Shown in pieces: positions 22,163 through 23,231 of a stretch of DNA of 23,231 nucleotides. This DNA is from Deltaproteobacteria bacterium (GTDB lineage: Bacteria > Desulfobacterota > Desulfobaccia > Desulfobaccales > Desulfobaccaceae). The stretch spans positions 1 to 23,231 of the forward strand of contig VGSX01000018.1 of the NCBI GenBank assembly GCA_016874895.1. Direction: 5' to 3'. Each line of letters opens with the position of its first letter. Within the stretch, counting starts at the first letter, position 1. The notes beneath the pieces are model-generated. The model did not search any database. It saw only the letters and a program-made list of their open reading frames with translations, and had not been told where the DNA came from. The position numbers and the translations under genes are program-made.

Positions 22163-22166
22163 TCAG
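22066..22166. repeat. Large inverted repeat built from CTGAA units (origin or terminator)
   Basis: The left arm 22066-22089 and right arm 22143-22166 are 24-base reverse complements apart from three central bases. Each arm contains three copies of CTGAA (or TTCAG). Inside, CCATAAA and TTTATGG form a second inverted pair. The right arm overlaps the primase stop codon. It could be a bidirectional terminator; the repeated 5-mers next to a P4-type primase also suggest an iteron-like replication origin. Confidence 0.6.
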
Positions 22167-23231
22167 TGCATCACCAAACGGATTCCATGCCATTCATATC
22201 CTCCGGTTTTACTGGTTCTCTTATAACTCAGGTTCATATCCTCCATTCTTGATTTCAATTCCCCCAGCTTATTCTTCACGTCATCACCTTTTCCTTGCTC
22301 TTCCATATATCTCGTGAAAGCTTGTCTTAAGTTCTGTGCTGAGACTCTCAATCCAGGTTCCAATACCGTACAATCCTTCAGAAATAGGCCAATGATATCA
22401 CTTTCAGTTTGATAATTTCTGGTAGCCGTTAACACTCCTTCAGGCTGTTCCAATCCCCGTTCTTGCCATTTCAGACATCCTTGTATTGCCCAATTCAGGA
22501 TTCCCGGGAGTTCTTGAGTCAGTTTTCTGATCAGGGTCTTGTCTTGTTCGGAGGCAGGGATTGTCACGTTGAAGGGAATCAATCGAAGCCGGCGCCAAAG
22601 ACCATGACTGGTATCCCGGACCACAGGTTTATGATTGGTGGCCAAAAAAATTTTGCAGGCAGGGACAAAGTCGGAATATTCTTCATATAATCGTCTGGCG
22701 GTGATCTGGTCGCCTCCGGTTATGGATTTTAAGAGTGCCTCATTCAACCGGGCGCCCCTATCCCCTTCTGAGGCCGAGACAAACCTGGCCCCTTTGAGTT
22801 TGGCCAGATCGTTGCGTACCTGAGATGATCTTCTGACAAGGAACGTGCTGAATTCGGCCACCTGGGCATAATCACCCATAAGTGCCCGGATGGTTTCCAG
22901 AAAAGTGGTTTTGCCGTTATCGCCTTTCCCGTACAAGATAAAAAAGACTCTCTCCCGATTGTCGCCGATGAGGGTGTAGCCCACCACTCGCTGCAGGAAA
23001 TCGACCATCTGCCCGTCACCCCCCATAATCCGGTCAAGAAAACTCATCCACCATGGACAGGAGGCCTTAGGCTGATATGTTACCGGGGCCAGTTTGGTGA
23101 TCAAATATTTGCGGTCTGGAGGAAGGAGAGCACCGGTCTTCAGGTCCAGGATGCCGTTGTGGACATTCAAGAGCATGGGGTCCTGATCCAAATCCTTCAT
23201 GAATATGGGGATGCCTGGTTCTCTGCCGGCC
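22163..23231 (-). CDS. P4-type phage/plasmid primase-helicase, C-terminal part (5' end outside window)
   Basis: The frame is open to the window end, so about 355 C-terminal residues are visible and the true start lies beyond. An ATG at 23200 is internal: the preceding codons continue the family pattern. LLNVHNGILDLKTGAL is the D5_N-type entry. The SF3-like helicase core has Walker A GKGDNGKT about 100 residues later, ARFVSASEGDRGARLNE as Walker B region, and the sensor-like FLATNHKP. The C-terminal helical part ends GGYEWHGIRLVMH. These proteins unwind origins and prime replication of phage satellites, prophages and plasmids. It is the best evidence that the right part of the window is a mobile element. 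The gene points towards the SpoVG-like/RHH/OB gene set. Confidence 0.9.
   Translation of the reverse strand, partial: AGREPGIPIFMKDLDQDPMLLNVHNGILDLKTGALLPPDRKYLITKLAPVTYQPKASCPWWMSFLDRIMGGDGQMVDFLQRVVGYTLIGDNRERVFFILYGKGDNGKTTFLETIRALMGDYAQVAEFSTFLVRRSSQVRNDLAKLKGARFVSASEGDRGARLNEALLKSITGGDQITARRLYEEYSDFVPACKIFLATNHKPVVRDTSHGLWRRLRLIPFNVTIPASEQDKTLIRKLTQELPGILNWAIQGCLKWQERGLEQPEGVLTATRNYQTESDIIGLFLKDCTVLEPGLRVSAQNLRQAFTRYMEEQGKGDDVKNKLGELKSRMEDMNLSYKRTSKTGGYEWHGIRLVMH

Noticed and set aside
1..23231. CRISPR array, tRNA or rRNA genes
   Set aside because: No regularly spaced repeats and no recognisable tRNA or rRNA sequence were seen on either strand by eye.

Overview
The window looks like a GC-rich bacterial chromosome segment, most likely from a Desulfobacterota/deltaproteobacterium-like organism. 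That assignment is inferred from gene style and from the ISNCY- and IS4-type transposases; no marker gene confirms it. Almost all genes lie on the minus strand, so the biological order runs from high to low coordinates.

Region 1 (1-570) holds the 3' end of an IS4-type transposase and a gene-free flank. Region 2 (571-18931) is a Wzx/Wzy-type exopolysaccharide (EPS) operon. In transcription order it encodes a CapD/FlaA1-like dehydratase, a SQD1-like (UDP-sulfoquinovose synthase family) enzyme, a polyprenyl-phosphate sugar transferase, a GalE-like epimerase, an embedded RiPP-type cassette, a Wza-like export lipoprotein, a Wzc-type tyrosine autokinase, a Wzx flippase, an alkaline-phosphatase-superfamily enzyme, a Wzy-like polymerase, a secreted GH123/DUF4091 protein and a GT4 glycosyltransferase. 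The first four genes make and load nucleotide sugars, Wzx/Wzy/Wzc/Wza flip, polymerise and export the chain, and the remaining genes probably decorate or trim it.

The most unusual part is 12110-14125, inside the EPS operon. It holds a PqqD-type RiPP recognition protein, a lasso-peptide B2-type cysteine protease and a radical SAM/SPASM enzyme. Directly behind them is a short reading frame whose translation matches the lasso-peptide leader motif (YxxPxLxxxGxxxxxT) almost exactly and is followed by a three-cysteine tail. No asparagine-synthetase-like lasso cyclase is present, so the cassette suggests a RiPP type in which B2 proteolysis is coupled to radical SAM chemistry. This copy appears damaged in three ways: PqqD has a one-base frameshift, the precursor frame contains in-frame stops, and a 156-bp MITE with a clear target duplication separates the B2 and radical SAM genes.

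Region 3 (18932-20703) contains the likely EPS leader/promoter region and an intact ISNCY-type transposase. Region 4 (20704-23231) is visibly more AT-rich and looks like a different compartment, probably a phage satellite, prophage or plasmid remnant. It encodes a P4-type primase/helicase (cut by the window end), a SpoVG-like protein, a 52-aa ribbon-helix-helix protein and a stand-alone RecD2-type N-terminal OB domain. A large repeat-built inverted repeat lies at the end of the primase gene.
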